A stretch of DNA of 13,932 nt, from NCBI GenBank assembly GCA_050946775.1, contig JBMNVL010000049.1, positions 1 through 13,932 on the forward strand. The letters are read 5' to 3'. Position 1 is the stretch's first letter. Every line of letters starts with the position of its first letter. Positions 13,048 through 13,932 of the stretch are shown here, in pieces. The notes under the pieces were generated by a model. It saw nothing but the letters and a program-made list of their open reading frames with translations, was not told where the DNA came from and did not search any database. This DNA comes from UMGS1474 sp050946775 (lineage in GTDB: Bacteria; Bacillota; Clostridia; Oscillospirales; Acutalibacteraceae). The position numbers were made by a program, and so were the translations under genes.

Positions 13048-13932
13048 CTATTTTTTCTCCTGCAATTCCCGGTTTTGGGTCAGCAGGGAATCGGTGATGA
13101 TATCGAGTTGGGCGTGTTCCTCCACCCGGTCGGCCAGCGCGCTTTCCTGCAGATCGGAATAATCGTTTTTCTGCCGCTTGCGAAAGGAAAGCTTCAGCAG
13201 GATCGGCGTAAAGACCGCGCAGCAGACCACCGTGACGATCACCGGCCCGAAAAAGGTCTCGGGCAGCAATCCGATGCTCAATCCTTTGTTGGCGACGATC
13301 AACGCCACCTCGCCGCGGCAGGCCATCCCGACCCCGATTTGCAGACTTTCCTCATTGGAAAAACCGGACAGCCGGCCGCCCAGTCCGCAGCCGATGATCT
13401 TGGAGCCGATGGCCGTGATCACCATACACGCCGCGAACAGCACGATCATCCAGTTCATCGACGGCAGGGTGACCTTCAGCCCGATGTTGGCGAAAAAGAT
13501 GGGGGTCAAAAACAGGTACTGCACTGATTGGAACTTGCTGGATATGTAGTTTCCCTTGGTGGTGCTCGCAACGATCAGCCCGGCCGCAAAGGCGCCGATG
13601 ATGTCCGCCACGCCGAAAACGTATTCCGCCAAAAACGCCAGCATCAGGCACAGCACGAACGCCGCGATGGGATAACGATGCAGATAGGGCGTTTTGGCGC
13701 GCTTGGCGGTGTACCAGTTGAAGGCCTTGACCGCTACGAAGCCGACGCAGATAACGAAGATAAAGAACAACACGATCTTGAGCAGCACCAGCGCCACGTT
13801 GACGTCCTCACCGGCGAATCCGGTGACGATGGTCAACGCCACCAGTCCCAGAACGTCGTCGATGATAGCGGCGGCCAGAACGGTGTTGCCCACACGGGTG
13901 TGCAGCGTACCCATTGCCAGCATGGTCTCCAC
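13048..13932 (-). CDS. CPA2-type cation:proton antiporter, C-terminal part (5' end beyond window)
   Basis: This is the last 294 residues of a membrane Na+(K+)/H+ exchanger. The N-terminal part of the family (roughly 100-130 residues) lies off the right edge; the GTG at the edge is not a credible start. Several hydrophobic helices are visible. AAAIIDDVLGLV carries the Asp-Asp pair of the ion-binding helix in NapA/KefB-like proteins, and GMACRGEVALIVANKG corresponds to the conserved RGE-containing helix near the C-terminus. After the last helix (about residue 250) a hydrophilic tail of about 44 residues follows. No TrkA-N/RCK nucleotide-binding domain is fused, unlike KefB/KefC. Ion preference cannot be told. 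It is convergent with nadE and shares its terminator. Confidence 0.9.
   Translation of the reverse strand: METMLAMGTLHTRVGNTVLAAAIIDDVLGLVALTIVTGFAGEDVNVALVLLKIVLFFIFVICVGFVAVKAFNWYTAKRAKTPYLHRYPIAAFVLCLMLAFLAEYVFGVADIIGAFAAGLIVASTTKGNYISSKFQSVQYLFLTPIFFANIGLKVTLPSMNWMIVLFAACMVITAIGSKIIGCGLGGRLSGFSNEESLQIGVGMACRGEVALIVANKGLSIGLLPETFFGPVIVTVVCCAVFTPILLKLSFRKRQKNDYSDLQESALADRVEEHAQLDIITDSLLTQNRELQEKK

Noticed and set aside
1..13932. CRISPR array, phage defence system, integrase or insertion sequence
   Set aside because: No regular direct repeats with spacers and no nuclease, transposase or integrase motifs appear in any supported gene.

Overview
The window reads as chromosomal DNA of an anaerobic Firmicute, most likely a Clostridia/Oscillospirales-type organism. 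The reasons are strong AGGAGG ribosome sites, sigma-A promoters, a type I dockerin and Big_2 domain on a secreted protein, the kinase and response-regulator types, and a moderately high GC content. The assignment is by inference; no rRNA or marker gene is present. No tRNA, rRNA, CRISPR array, transposase or integrase was seen, and no gene-free stretch exceeds about 200 bases.

Left part (1-4763, + strand). After about 200 bases holding a hairpin and a dispersed palindromic repeat of the 'ILRCAQDD' class, five tightly spaced genes run to a clear terminator: a YbaK/EbsC-type Cys-tRNA(Pro) deacylase; a membrane protein built like a 7TM histidine kinase but with no recognisable ATP-binding site; a second membrane kinase with an intact H-box, N-box and G-boxes, overlapping the first by ATGA; a NarL/LuxR response regulator; and a 119-residue helical protein ending in a Cys4 zinc ribbon. 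The middle three look like a two-sensor, one-regulator signalling unit in which only one sensor can bind ATP.

Middle (4861-8800). A single 1294-residue secreted protein carries a signal peptide, Ig/FN3-like modules, parallel beta-helix regions, a Big_2 domain, two copies of one Ig-like module and a C-terminal type I dockerin. It is probably a carbohydrate-binding or polysaccharide-active cell-surface component. A bidirectional hairpin terminator separates it from the convergent cluster that follows.

Right part. On the minus strand, a three-gene glycan operon (12163 down to 8820) encodes two GT4 glycosyltransferases and a TagB/TagF-type CDP-glycerol glycerophosphotransferase, pointing to a glycerol-phosphate-decorated surface polysaccharide or teichoic-acid-like polymer. 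Its first gene appears to start at ACG: the only upstream start codon (TTG) lies upstream of the promoter -10. A divergent consensus promoter (TTGACA-17-TATAAT) drives nadE, an ammonia-dependent NAD+ synthetase. nadE ends at a loopless palindromic terminator shared with a convergent CPA2-type Na+(K+)/H+ antiporter, whose 5' end lies beyond the right edge.
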